Of a DNA stretch of 64,000 nucleotides, positions 37,176-52,300 are shown one piece after another. Source of the stretch: Mytilisepta virgata (Eukaryota; Mollusca; Bivalvia; Mytilida; Mytilidae); NCBI GenBank assembly GCA_028015205.1, contig CM051513.1:50604341-50668340 (forward strand), given 5' to 3'. A program made the translations under genes and the position numbers. Positions within the stretch are counted from its first letter, which is position 1. Every line of letters starts with the position of its first letter. The notes beneath the pieces are model-generated. The model had not been told where the DNA came from. It did no database searches and worked only from the letters and a program-made list of their open reading frames with translations.

Positions 37176-37323
37176 ATGTCAACAGATAACTCTTTGAAGG
37201 CTGCCTGGACAAACGACACAGTTGATAACGGAGTAGATGCCGTTAAGCTACAGAAGGAGAGAAGAGAAAGAAAGCCTTTTTTCTACTGTAGATGGATAGC
37301 AACACATCCTTACTTATTGTTCT
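37168..37323 (+). CDS. Dispatched-like exon: cytosolic N-terminus
   Basis: ATG at 37176, then STDNSLKAAWTNDTVD and KERRERKPFFYCRWIATHPY. Acceptor TTATATTTCAG, donor GTACGT (37324), phase 1 out. The start is chosen because upstream sequence is the repeat array and an in-frame stop lies just before 37131. A start in an upstream exon is possible. Confidence 0.75.
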
Positions 37324-40300
37324 GTACGTAATCTATACTATTGTTTGCCAAACTAGGTTCCTTTTATTATCAATACAATTTTCCATATCCAACAAATATA
37401 TTTTTTTTCAATCTAAAATTAAATTGGAAATATGCTTCCAATTTTATTTAAATGGTTAAACTTACTATTTCGATTTTTCCTGTACATTCCATTGAAAATA
37501 CGCAGATGTCAACATTATTAGACAACTTAGCTAGAGCTTTTTTTTCATCCAATCCAAAATGGCGACATAGGTTAATAAGAAACTGGACAGGTCATTTTTA
37601 CTTGATTAAATCCTCGTAACTTGACCAAACAAACTGATGTCTATATGTAAATTATAAATGTTCCAAAAAGGATGTTAAATAATTCATCAGCTCTCCAATT
37701 ATTATTAGAAATTGATACATGTGTAAACTTAATTGATTGTTGTTATGACGTGAAACAATTAAAATCAACATGATATAATGCAAAATATTATTGATCAGTT
37801 AAAGATATTAGTACAGATAGTAAAACTGTTGATTATGAAATTTCCCCGTTATAACAATGAATCCTTTAAGTTATTGTTCTATTGTATAAAATAAATAAAC
37901 CATACCATTTGACATGACATTTTATGTCAATTTACCTAAAATTGAGTTTATAGTCAAATGCGCATGTAGAGTCGGATTTACGACTTTCATTGGAAATATA
38001 AGCATATTAAAAGCACAGATGTTGAAAATGGTGGCACTCCAGATAACATCAATTTTTGCAAAGTTTGCGTTTGAATCATAGAAAACGAAGCATATTTCGA
38101 TCTCTTCTTATTCGACAAAAAAAACCAAATGTTTGATGACGAAAATTAATCTATTTACACAAGGTTAAATAGGTGTTTTTTTACACGTTTTTGGGTTTTT
38201 TTTCAGTTATAACTCTTGGTTTCCAAATTTTCCCAGTACTGGTGACGGTTATTTTAATTGGGGCCAAATACGATTTATTTCCAACAAATTTCGAAGTTTT
38301 ACCCATGGAACTTTACGACATCCCGTATAGACTAAGAGACTATGCCTACAGGGACAAAGATAAGTATGATGGTGAGAAAATTTCCAGACAGTTGGTAGAT
38401 ACTGGTTATCCGACTTACGAGCGAGGTCTTTCAGACACATTGTCGAATCTGGAACTATTTTTTGATGCGGAAGGAGGAAACATTTTAAGTCAGGCTAATC
38501 TCAAGACAATCAAATACATTGAAGATTATCTGACAGACGCCAGTGGATATAGTAGTGGGTTCTGTCAGACAACAGATGGCAGTACGTGTAAGAAGCCAAC
38601 ATCTCTTATTCGATATTTTGACGGGACTTACACCTCTTTGAATCCAATATTCAACGATCCGACATACAGTAACATTCCGGGAGTTATATACGAAGCTTTC
38701 ACCAACAACGATACCAAAGTTGATTTTGCATACTTCTTGCCGCATTCGTACACCATTACGCCTACGTCTGCCAGCTTCTCTCTCACCCGTACACTTATCC
38801 ACATGGGTTGTACATTCACTAATATCAATAATACTAAATGTGGTGATAATATGAAAGACAGGTCTCAATCATGGCTGGGAGAGACCATGAAACCGAGGCT
38901 CGAGACACTTCTGGATGATATCACTCAGTTTGACTTTTATTTCATGTCGACAAATTTACTTTTTTATGATGTCCTTAAACAGGCCATGAAAGACATGTTG
39001 TTTGCTGTCGGAAGTATGCTATTTATATTCTGTTTTATGACGTTCCATACTCGTTCATTATTCGTTTCTGGTTTAGCAGTATTCAGTATTCTAACGAGTT
39101 TTGCGGGAACTAATTTGATATATAGATGTATAATAAACTTCCAGTACGTCGGATTCTTTCATGTTCTTGCAATATTTATCATACTAGGAATAGGGGCAGA
39201 CGATTTATTTGTATTTTATGACGCTTGGCGATTGACAGGATTTCAGGCTTATCCGTCTCTAGCACATCGTTTAACAGAAGCGTACTCTAAATCATGTAAA
39301 AGTATGCTAATTACATCGCTAACTACAGCCGTGGCCTTTACCGCAAGTGCCTTGTCACCCCTTTTGGCAACTAAATCATTCGGGGTGTTCGCCGCCATCT
39401 TGGTATTCTACAATTATTTTTCAGTGATCGTATTTTTTCCGACCGTTGTTATGATTTATCATATTAAGTTTGAGAGATGGAAATGGCCGTGTTGTAGATG
39501 TTGCAAAAAGAAATCTGAAAATGATGATCAGGAACAAACTGCCAAGGGAAATAACTCTGTATCTAAAGTAGTGCCAAAGAAAACTATTGATATCAACGAC
39601 CAAAACCCAATCACAACTGACTTTATTCTGCCGGCGACCGGTCTTAACACTATAAACAACATGCAATTCGCTCATAGTAAACAAAACGGAATCACAGGGA
39701 AAGATCATTACACCGAAGATATGAAAGACAAGTCTATAAGAAATGATCATTACAGCAAAAATATGAAAGAAAATTCCAAAATGTCAGTTAAAGAAAAACT
39801 CAATTCACCTTACATTCCAAACAAAAAGAAAAAAGAAAAAGTACTGGTGGTTTTCTTTCGGGGTCGTTACTTCCGGTTCATTACATCTAAATGGACCAGA
39901 ATGGTACTGGTGCCTGTATTTATAGTAACAGTATGTGTGTTTGGATATTATGCATCAACACTGGAACCGGACAATGAAAACGTGAGTTAAATACTTCTAT
40001 ATATATGGCCAAACCAAATTGATCTTTAGATCTTTTGATTTCGCCGGTCCGATTTTTGAACAATGTAAATTTTAAGAAAAATAAATTTGCCGCCTCATTT
40101 TACAAAATGCTAAAAATTCCCCATAATTGTTTCTTTTTTTAAGAAATTTTAATTAAATAAAGATTATTTTGCCCGCTCTTATAATTTTGTGAACATTGGG
40201 CTTTTTATCCCATTTTTGCAATATTTTTGCCAAAAAAAAAACTAGACAAGTCCTTGAAAGAATTTTTTTAAATTAAAATTTCGCTCTCTCGCACCTATTT

Positions 40301-43300
40301 TTGCCACCCAAAAATCCAAAGAACTAAAAATCAATTTGATGTGGCCTAAACACTAATAGATCTTGACTCTAAATTTAGACTTTAAAGCGATTGCATGGAT
40401 ACATCTTACTTATGTTTAACAGACTTAACACTGTATACATCGTCTACGAAAACAAGTTCGGTGTGTTTGCCGATAATTACCGCAGTCTTCTGCATGGAAC
40501 ATCCTGGATATTTGAAATGATTACCTTGTGATTTTTGGTCCGGATCAATTCAGTAGCATGGGATAAATTTAGATTTGACAACAGCCTTAACAAGAGGTTA
40601 TCGAGAACCTGAATCGCTCACCTGTTATTTTTTGTCAATGATTATTTTTCCTATTTAATGTGTACGGTAGCATTTTTAGCCTTTATATTGACTTGTACAG
40701 CTAATATATAGAACCATGCACCCAAATATGTATGGTTGTTAGGGACTTTCCCATCGGTTGCTATGGATTTTTTCAATGACCTTGACCCTTAGGTTTCCGT
40801 ATTGACATGTACAGCTATATTATAGGGCCCTGAGAATCTAAATATATATCTTTGGTAGGGACTTTTTCATCGGTTGCTATGGACTTTTTTCAAGGACGTT
40901 GACTCTTGACCTTTATTTTTGATTTGTACAGGTAAATTATAAGATCCTTAACCCAAATATATATGGTTATTAGGGACTTTTTCAGTGGCAGTGACTCTCG
41001 GCCTTCCATTTTGACTTGAACATGTACATTTTAGGGTCATGAACCCAATATGTCTGGTTGGCAGGGACTTTTCCATCGGTTGCTATGGACTTTTTCAATG
41101 ACCTTGACCCTTGAGCTTCAATATTGACTTGTACAACTATATCATAGGATCCTGAATCTATATGGTTCCTAGGAACTTTTTAATCGGTTGCAATAGACTT
41201 TTTCAATGACCTTGACTCTTGTCCTTTCTTATTTACTTGTACAGGTAAATTATAGGGTCCTTAACCCAAATATATATGGTTGCTAGGGACTTTTTCATTG
41301 GTTGCCATGGACTTTTTCAATGACCTTGACTCTAGACCCTCCATTTAACTTGTAAAGCTACCATTTAATTTATTTCAAGTTATGCTCTAAACATCTGTGA
41401 CAATATGTCAGACCATTATTTTTGTGTCGCCTGCGGAACGCATGGTCGACACATAGGGATCACTATCTGTCGTCTTGCGTCTTGCGTCGTCTTGCGGCGT
41501 CTTGCGTCTTCACACTTTTCTTCTATCATCAACTGCTCGTAAACCGCTCAAAGGAATTTGATGAAACTTTCTCTGTGCATTAACCTTAATGCACAGGTGT
41601 CCTTATATATTTTATTTTTAAAAATTTTAAATTTTTTTTTGTAAAAATTGAAATTTTTTAAGAAAAAAGGGGGGGGGGGCAAAACTTCTATCCTCAACTC
41701 CACTATAACCGCTCAAAGGAATTTGATGAAACTTTCTCTGTGCATTAACCTTCATGCAAAGGTGTGCATGTATATTTCATTTTTTGAAAATTAAATTTTT
41801 TTTTTGTAAAAATTGACATTTTTGCCAAAAAAAAGGGGGGGAAACTTCTATCCTCAACTACTCTATAACCGCTCAAAGGAATTTGATTAAACTTTCTCTG
41901 TGCATTAACCTTAATGCAAAGGTATGCATATATATTTCATTTTTAGAAAATTTTAATTTTTTTTCCTAAAAATTAAAATTTTTGAAAAAAAGGGGGGGGG
42001 TTAAAAACTTCTATCCTCAACTACTCCATCACCGCTCAAAGGAATTTCATGAAACTTTCTCTGTGCATTAACCTTAATGTACAGGTGTGCATATATATTT
42101 TATTTTTAAAAATTTAAATTTTTTTTTGTTGTAAAAATTGACATTTTTGAAAAAAAAGGGGGGTTCAAAACTTCTATCCTCAACTACTCCATAACGGCTC
42201 ACAGCAATTTGATGAAACTTTCTCTGTGCATTAACTTTAATGCAAAGGTGTGCATATATTTCATTTTTAGAAAATTTTAATATTTTTTGTAAAAATTGAC
42301 GTCCGCAGGCGACACATGTCTTCCTTGGAAGACTCACACATTTTTACTGATAATTACTGTTTACATGTAAATAATCTTTCAAGGGTAAAAACTCTTATAA
42401 GGGGTCAATTGACTCTTTTAGTCATGTTGACGTGTTTGTAGATCTTACTTTGCTGAACATTTTTGATGTGCTGTTTACAGTTTGTCTTTATCTATTATAA
42501 TATAAAAGTTAATAACTTAAAACCTCAACATTAAAGGGTTGACTGATTCGATTGAAAATTTCATGGCAGGAAGATCTTGACCACATAAACATTTTTACTT
42601 CTTGTAAGTTTTGCTCTAACTACTTTACTTTTTGAGATATGAGCCAAAAAGTGCATTTTCACCTTTGTTCTATTTTTAGGCCATAGCAGTCATGTTTCTC
42701 CATGGACAAGAAATTAAAACATAAACTTTATACTAGATATCCTAAGGATCTGTCAGCATAAGTTTGGCTGAAATTGATCATGTAGTTTCAGAGGAGAAGA
42801 TTTTTGAAAGTTTACAAAGACGACGAAAAAGTATGAAAAATTGTCTTCTAAGAGCAAAAACTCCTGTAAGGGGTCAATTTACAATTTTGGAAATGTTGAC
42901 TTATTTGAAGATCTTACTGTGTTGAACATTTTTTATGTGTATAGTTTGTCTTTATCTATAATAATATTCAAGATAATAACCTAAAACTGCAAAATGTCCT
43001 TGAAATTATAAATTCAGGGGCAATAACTCAGCAAACGGTTGACCGAATATCTGAAAATTTCATGGCAGGTAGATCTTGATCTGATGAACATTTTTACTTC
43101 TGCCAGTTTTGCTCTAAATGCTTTAGTGTTTGAGGTATACGGCATAAACTGTAGATTACCACCCCCCCCCCCCCCCCCCAAGGAAATAAAACAAAGTTTT
43201 TTTCTAAATACCCTAAGGATCATTTATGCTAAGTATGGCTGTAATTGGTTCAGTGGTTTCAGACGGGAAGATCTCTGAAAAATTTTACGATGGATGACAG

Positions 43301-46300
43301 ACGCCAAGTGGTAGCAAAGACTCACATATCCTTTTAGGACAGGTGACCTAAAAACGGAATGCAAAAATTGCTTAAACACGGAGGTATAGTACTTATAAAT
43401 ACAGCCTTCACCACGGGCCCACACTCCATGAAACTCTAAATAACTCAATATAAAAACTTTACGAAGAAATTCAAACAATTTAACGCAAAAACCACAAAAC
43501 TGAACATGAAACCATTTGCTTCTGACTTTGGACAGGCTGAAAAAAGGTTATATGTGGGGTTAAATGTGTATATATACACTTCACCAATTTACTTCTGACA
43601 GTGGCATAGTAAACAAAAGTAAAAGATAGCAAGTATCGTACATAAAAACATGACAGCATTATAATGGTCTTATCTGACAATACCTTCAGACCGGGTGGAT
43701 CAGTTAAAAAACGTAAAAACTCGTTTGTGATTAATTAACAATGATACGTCGGTCTATTATACATATTACTATATGTTCTACAACACAGTGATCAATACTT
43801 ACATTATATATGAAATCCGTAATTTCTATTTATTACCATCTTAATGAAAACATTTTTGTATTGATTTTGTGTAAAATTATGTGACCAATACACCGGGTGA
43901 TATAAGATCAAAGAGGCTCGGTCATTTAATTTCACATATATAGATATATTGATGTTGAGATTTTTCTGATTGGATTTCATTAATATATCTTTCAGTTAGA
44001 AATTATAGAAACTACTGACACAGCTTCCTCTGCCTCGTTTTTAGACAATTACCTCGAATTTGACTCCAGTTGTCATCTCAGTACCAGAATCTATGACAAA
44101 CGTGACGACTTCAATTTTGAAATTATAAATTTTCCACACCTTAGCAGCGATACACCTACTTCACCCACTTACAGGGTATACGTATCTCAACTTATACGAT
44201 CCGTAAGAGCTTGCAGGAGCTAGTCACTAAGTGGATGAGCCAAAATTTTCTCGTCCTTTTTCTTAGGAAATTCATCGGTAGATACCAAGACCTTATAGAC
44301 AAATATTCAGTTTCGGTTTCACAAATCATATAGGACATCCTTGAGTTATAGATTCTGGTAACTTTATGAGTAATGGATTTTCCCAACGTGTCAGTTTTTT
44401 ATTTATTTGTTGCTCCCTTTTTTTGTCAATACGGAACTATGCAAAAGATGTGCTCATTTCGTCGATTTATGACTCATTGGATGCGCCCAAGGCCTAAAGT
44501 GTTGAAAATCAAAACACCAATCCAAATATCTAAGCTCAAATTAAATTAAAAAATGCCAAAATGACCATAAGGGTAAAACCAAAATTATCCAAGGACAAAG
44601 GTTCGAACGACGGAGATACTCCTTATCCGTCAACGTTATCAGAACTTACACCTGGTCTTTCAAACACCCATCTATTTCTTGTTTGGTATTGCCATTTTTA
44701 ATTTGTTTATTCGTTTTATTTAAATTTCAAGCCATCGGACTGAAGTACGTCCATTATTCATTTATCAAAATTCAAAATCGCCGTGTATTTTGTACTTTCG
44801 ATTGTTTAAGTGTTGTTTTATTTTTGTTTGTATATATTATATACTACATGTCTTCTGTAATACAAGTTGTGAGATTGAATCTATCTAACAGCGGTATATC
44901 ATACATGTACTTTGAAGAAAAGTTCGCAGTTAATTACTTCTTGAGTAATTATAGGGATGCAAGTTCTATACATGAAATTTTATATATTTAATTTTAGGCC
45001 ATAGTCCTCGTTAATACATACGTACTACTTGCACAGGTATTAATTTTACCTGACACGTATCAAGGTCATCATATATTTAACAACATCACAAAACAATATG
45101 TATACTTATATATGACAACATGAACGAACACCATACTAATCCGTGTGAGATAAACTTTATACCCCCTGCTTTTCATATAAACAAAAGTGATGTTGTTTTA
45201 CTGAGCTGTTCGCGAGATGAAAACAATTTGACACAACCGTGCACTGAAGTTACTTTCCGTTTCCGTAGACCAAAAACTGTTAACAATTCATCACTGTCAC
45301 TCTTAAATCACTTCCCTCGTTTATTACCCTAATACACTCAATATTGTTACTTAATCGAAATTAAGATCGTCGCGAATGTCTGCATACAGGGTGTGTGTAG
45401 ATTATACTGTGATAATAGAAACTCGCCCAAAGAACTCAAGTACCCTGTAAACTTAAATAGAATTTGTCTTTTGAGATAAAATTGGAAATCGTTTTAAATA
45501 AACATGACTGAAATTTTATACACTGACAGCAAACGAAATTGTAACGATATAAGATTTTAAAGATTGTATTGATATTAACATGAGACAAACTTTTGTCTGG
45601 AAGATAATTCTTAAAGACGAGACACTGATCAAGTTGATAATCAGATGACCTTTGGCCTGTTTTCTGTATATAAAGTTCAGGTTACTGATGCACATTTGAT
45701 CAGTCGTACTCAAGGCCGAAAGTGTTTAAAATGACCGGCCAAAAAAAAAGTATTTTTAGATTTCATTAGATGAACAGACTTTTACCAAGATAGCCTTTGA
45801 TTGAGTCACCCAAAATATCTCACTGTCTCGATAAGCTATCTATGAGGTTATGTAAATTGTCATTGATAATCATTCCTCACTTTTACACAGATTATGCAGT
45901 TATGTGAATAGACTACTTAATACGTTTATAAAGTCGTTAGCATTTTGCCAAGAACCATCTTTTTATCCGTGTTCAAAATGAGAAGATCTCTCATGATAAA
46001 AAATTGGTGAATACTTTAATTGAATGCCATGTATATGCAGCGACAATAATAAAAATGATGCATGAGCTTATTTCATTAATATCGGCAAAAGAATACCGAA
46101 GCGACAAAACAGTGGGTAAAGTCCGTGAATTCGAAATACAAGAAACGACAAAGTCACGGGAATGGAGCACAACAAACGCCAGAATGATGACATTTAATGA
46201 AAGACTGCTTATTATTGCCATTACATCAATACCAAGTCACCCGCTCAGTTGCTAAAATTCCGATACTAGTTCGAAATTCATAGTTTAAATGTACTGTTAT

Positions 46301-49300
46301 AAAAATGTCAATTGAAAAAAAATAACGAGTGTTTCCCTTATGGCTTTGTTCTGTCCTTTGATAGTTTGGGCTTTATTCTTTTGGTCACTTTGTCATTTGA
46401 ATTTGGTCCTCAACCTTTTAGAGTTCTGTTTCAGCTTTAAACATTTTAGGTCTTGATCATAACTGATTGGTCATAAGTCGACGAAATTCGTAAAATTGGT
46501 GTGTAAACTTCAAATATTGTCGGGTATGATTCCAAGCAATAAGTGAAATTTAGAATTATATTACTATTCAAAAATATACATTGGATGACATATTCTTGAA
46601 GTTTTAATTATAATCCAAACAAAATGTACAATCATTGTACAGTGTACTGCCCTTTAAATTTCCGTATTTCTTCCTAATCCAAAAGTACATGTAGGTAATA
46701 ACTACCTTGGCATGTTTGTCCTATGTACAATTTTTTATATTGTACCTCCATTCTAAAAGCGGGGCTATATTGTATTAACCTTGTCCGTTCATTCGTCCGT
46801 TCTATTGTTCGTCCAACAAATATTTCCGTCACACTTTTCCCAGAAGCTGCTGTATTAAAATGACTTTATATTTGACCAGCAACTTATTAGTGAGGAGTTG
46901 TAACGTGTGAACACTTTTCCGATCTGTCGGACACCTACTTCCTGTTTGCCGATACTTTGAATTTTTCGAAATGTTGAATGAAAATAAATGTTTCGTCACA
47001 CTTTTCTCAAGTACTAATGAACAGAATGACTTCAGACTTAATCAGCAGCTTGACAGCGATAAGTTGTAACGTATACTGTCGCACACCTACTTCCTGTTTG
47101 CGGATACTTTAAATTACGAGTGGGGATATTCTTATCACGACATCGCGTGCGTTCTTGTTCTAGAATGTAATTTAAAGTCAGCGACAAAGACTCGAAACTT
47201 AGAAAATTGCACATTTCCCTTCTCTGATTAGATTATGTTCGTCTCACCAAAATTTGGACTCAAAAACGTTTTAAACGGGAGGCACATTTGCGCAAACTAC
47301 TAGTCGGGGGACGCTAAAATATCATGGGATGTATTAAATATAATGTGTTTGTAAGGAGACAGCTCAAAACTAGTATTTTTTACAACTATCAAGGAAGATA
47401 TTGATATGTCTGTTTAATTACATAATTATAATTTTACTCAAACGTAGCGGTGATAATGACGTTACAACATTCCTCCTTTTTGTATTTTTTTATATGATCT
47501 CAATACATTTTAAAACAGAAACATTTTTTTGATAAATAGAAATTTTGAATATTGATTTCAGCTACAACTCTTCAAGTCTGACCATTATTACTCCAAAGCT
47601 CAGTCGGCACAGGAATATAAGATGTTGGTCAGTACAGACAATAGTTTGGTTACCATACACATCGTCTGGGGACTGAAGAATAAAGACCGGAGTCACTGTC
47701 ACTTCTCCTCAATAGAATGTCGTGGTGTTAATGTTTATGACGACGACTTTGACCCCAATCCTGTAATAAATCAGCAGGCATTAATAGTAAGTATTAATAT
47801 ACTGCAGTATTATTTTTTATATAAATGATATGAAAATATTTTTGCTATTCTACACAAAAATCAATTTTCGAACTATTCTCACTGGCTATATTGGTAAATA
47901 GTTTGAAAGACTATTTCCCCGTTTATAGTTCCGTAGTAAAATTTTCCAGACTTTTGTATACACAGTTTTATTGGAAAACATTACGTCATCGTCATTCTGA
48001 ATTTCTTTGTTTTCGTGGAAGCACGTTTGTTTTTCCCTTGACATCAACTTTTGTCCTCGGCTTCGTGTCGACTAATAGTTGGATCTAGCGGACAGCAGAT
48101 GTCCCCAGTCAAAAAGTGTATAATACCGAACAAAATAGTAATTGATAAGTAGTTTTATTCACATTGCAGTCATAATGGTTTATTCCACTTTTTAAAAATA
48201 AAAATCTACTATGTCCACTTCTCTTATGGAAACATGTTGAATTATTTTATTTTTTAGAATTTTAGTCTATGTCTAATTATATTTATATTACATATAAAAC
48301 CATGTTTATGGGGGAAAACTTGAAATAACTTGTAACATATCAATGTAAAGATGGAAATTTAAACTGTATTTTATAAAATTATATTAAGGCCGCACCAAAT
48401 TGATTTTTAGCTCTATGGATTTCTCCACTCCGATTTTCGGATTTTGTAAATTTTCAGATAACATTTTTTTTTCGCTTCATTTTGCAAAAATGCTGAAAAT
48501 TTGCCCAAAATTCTTCATTTTTCAAGAAATTAAAAGCAAAAAGTGTTCGCCCGCCCCTAAAATTTGGTAAAAAATAGGGATTTTCCCATTTTTTTCAATA
48601 TTTTAGTCAAAATAATTACGTAAATTTATCTTTGCCTGAAAGGAAAAAACTTCTCGAGAAAAAAATTAAATTAAAATTTTGCTCGCTTGCACCTATTTTT
48701 GACATAAAAACAAACAGAGACCTAAAAAACAATTTGGTGTGGCCTAAATTTTTCAGGTTCCAAGCTGGGATCCTATCATATTCTGTTAAATTATGAGTAT
48801 GGGAATTATAACTTTGAATTATAAAACTAACTGTGAAAGAAATGATTTAAAACAATATCAGTATTTGTTTCAATTATAAAGTTATCACTGGACCCTGCGA
48901 CAAAAAATCTTGGCATAAAATTATTAAGAACATAAATTCATTGACTTTTTAGATATCTGACTCAAATTCAAACTGAATTATAACACACTGGAACCCCTAC
49001 CCATATAAATCCAGAAATAGGACCTTATTACTAAATAATAAGCAAAATTGGAAACTAATAATATAACATGTGAGGAAGATTCGAAAGAGGGCATAGTGGG
49101 AAGCAATGGTGATGAAACCATGTACTTTGCTGTTTTTGAAAGAATCATTAACAGAATGGTCCTTCGTTGTCCACTTTATTAAATTTTATATCCTGAGACG
49201 AATCCTTGAACCATTATTATAGATTAAAAGATCAGAAAAAAATATAAATGTATGATATTGTAAAAACAATAAATCATCATCTCTGAATGTTTCGGGTCTT

Positions 49301-52300
49301 AAAAGAGACGTTTATAAACGATGTACAGGTTCAAAGATATAAAACTTTCACAACGTGTCAGAAAAACAAGGTTTTTAAATTTAATGATTCGATTTCTAGT
49401 CAACTTGTCTGATCAGTCCCTATGGTGCACGTTTGCACCAAGTTTCTTAATCCAGAATGCTTCCAATACTTTTTGTCGAGCCTGCGACTTTTGTCGCGGA
49501 GGCGAGACATAGCGATCCTACATTCCGTCGTCGTCGGCGGCGACGTCAACATTTACATTCACCCTGTAGTTAAAGTTTTTTTTATATTAAATTAATAACT
49601 TACTTAAACCATCCTGGATTTTTACCAAACTTGGAGTGAATCTTATTCATGCTCAAAAGATAGTATCCAGAGGAAAATTTTGTAATAATTTTTTTCCTCA
49701 TTTTTTCGTATTTTATTTATAAATGGACTTAGTTTTTCTCCCAGTTAACAAAACATACGGTCTGCAGTTAATGTTTTTTAAACATTAATTACTTTCTTAA
49801 ACTATCGTGGATTTTTTTCTTCATGATCCACAAAAACATGTGGAGAAACATTACGTACATTCAACTATTACACTGAAAACATAGAGAACAGCGAAAACAG
49901 ATGAGACACTTGATTCCGTGGAACAAGTACGAATTTTCTATGTGTGTGGTCGCCTTAAAAAAAATTCTAGACCAATAAACGAAAAATCGTTTACTCCGTG
50001 TCAATCTGCATAAAGATGTTTTGGAACTGTTTTCGACTTTTGACATGTTCGAGTCCTTATCATTGAGAAATCCAATACCTTTCTTTGGTATGAAGCGTCC
50101 CCGCTCTCTCCAACACAAGCAAGCTTTTAACACCTTTTTAATTTTCAATTACGAAAATATATATATTTATGTACAAAATTGTAAATGGTATGGTACCTGA
50201 CTAATTACTTTTGCAAGATGAATGTCAGCCTTACAGCATAAGATCTTCTTCAAACAATGACTTATATGTGCCTCGACCAAATACAAATTTTTACAAAAGA
50301 TCTTTCTATTTTTCAGCTGTGAAAATTTGGAATGAGCGTACCACCGATCATTAAATGTAATTCTTTAGATCTATTTAAAAAAAAACATTGTTTTCAATAC
50401 TTCATTGCAACAACACACAATATTGATGCGTAACTGAATTAGAAAACTGTCTATTAATATATATTTTATTGTATTTATTTTGTATATTTGTTTTATGTTT
50501 ATGTATGTGTTTAGAGGGCCCTAATGAAAATTAGACTTGTCTAATTGGGTTACCCTCTTAAAATAAAGAATTTATTTACTTACTTACTTACTTACTTACC
50601 CTTTACATTTGGTTCAGTTGTTACATGGGTAGATTTGCAGCTTCTGTAGGAGGTACCTAATTACTCAATGATACAGATTTGTATGAAATTTTGAATGGAG
50701 CTATGATATTGGAAACTGCATCTAAATATCGCAAATTTTATAACTTTAATTTTTCTTTAAGGTTGATTTAAAATTCTTCGAATAAAAGACGTTTAATGTA
50801 CATTTTATGTATGACAGCTGAAAAAAGTATGTCTACTATTTTCATTTTCGCAGCGCAAATCATTCACCTATATGTCCTGTTTGGCAGAAAACGGATGTCT
50901 GTATACTATCATTGTTACAAACGTCTCCATTGCGGTCAGGCTATGGTTTACACAACCTCTATGTGTTTTCACCAAAGGCATGTATGTTTTTAGACATTAA
51001 TCTTTTTATATGTGTTTATCAAGCCATTTTTTCTTCTTGTTTTAGGATTTCTGTAACCGAATTTATAATTTTACTACATCAGATATCAACCAGTATAAAA
51101 TACGAAGAGATTCGAAAACAGGAGAAATAGAAGTGGCTTGCTTTACCCGTAACCTCAACACATTTCTCCAGGTATATTTTATTCTCAATAAGGTCCATTA
51201 TGTGTTAATTTAGCAACAATTTATTCTGGTAATATAAACAGAAATAATAAAGATTATATAAATAAAATGAACATGATTTTTTATGCGCACAGTGCGCATG
51301 TCCTCATTTATCTTCAAGTATTTTTGTTTCCAAAACTTTGGAAAACAAAAGGTAAACCAAAGAATATAACTCAAACAAAAGATTAAAAGTGATTGTGTAA
51401 TTTCCCTGGGTGGATGGGGAAAAATATTTTCAGCATTCAACAGACAAAAATTATTTTCTCGTGTAGTACATCATTGCAAGAATTTCAGTATTTAAGATCA
51501 GATAAAAAAAATTAACGTTAATGGTGTGTATTTTCCATTATCACACAAGACCAGTTTATCAAAATAACCATCAAGTATTTAACCTTAAAAGTAAATGAAG
51601 GAAAGTTATGAATTATAAAAAAACATTCTAACATGTTTAGGTATAAATAAATACAGTATTTAATATGTACTTTGAAATAAGTGTAAGTGATGTAGTTTTG
51701 TATTTTAGTTTTATAAGTAAAGTCAAGAAATACCAAAGGGATTATAACTATTCACAACAAAGTACACGAACAACCACAATACAATATCCCTCAGTCACCA
51801 TTGAGGCCTGCAACAATGGGAGCACCCACACCACCAAGCGAGTCCTTGAATGTCCCGTACGAAAACGAGACAAAATAGCCCGAAAGGTAGAAAGACAAAA
51901 TAACCTGAAAAACACCTATACACAGGGTTTCCTCGATCGTAATGATAAATTGTTATTTCCTACGATTTGATAACAACTAGTCTTATAAACGAAGGAAAAT
52001 CCGTGAGGTATCTTTGAACACTAAGCCTGTCTGAATAACAAGTCATGACAAGCGGACTTACCAGTTTGTGCATTTCCGGTTGAGGGGGACATTATTGATA
52101 AGCGCGAAATGAAAAACACACAAAATGGTGAGTGGGATACGGGGAATTACTGAAATGATAAGCGGGATACGGGGAATTAACAAAATGATAGGCGTTATCC
52201 GAGATCCTGATTCGCGTTGTTTTCCCAGAGTTATTGCCCTTCGAACTTATAAATTATGACCGTATGCCGCACATAGGGCATTAGTTTGTCGAAATTTGAA

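Noticed and set aside
44683..45332. Two intronic ORFs as nested genes
   Set aside because: No recognisable family, no splice or polyA context, hydrophobic AT-rich composition expected from random AT-rich sequence.
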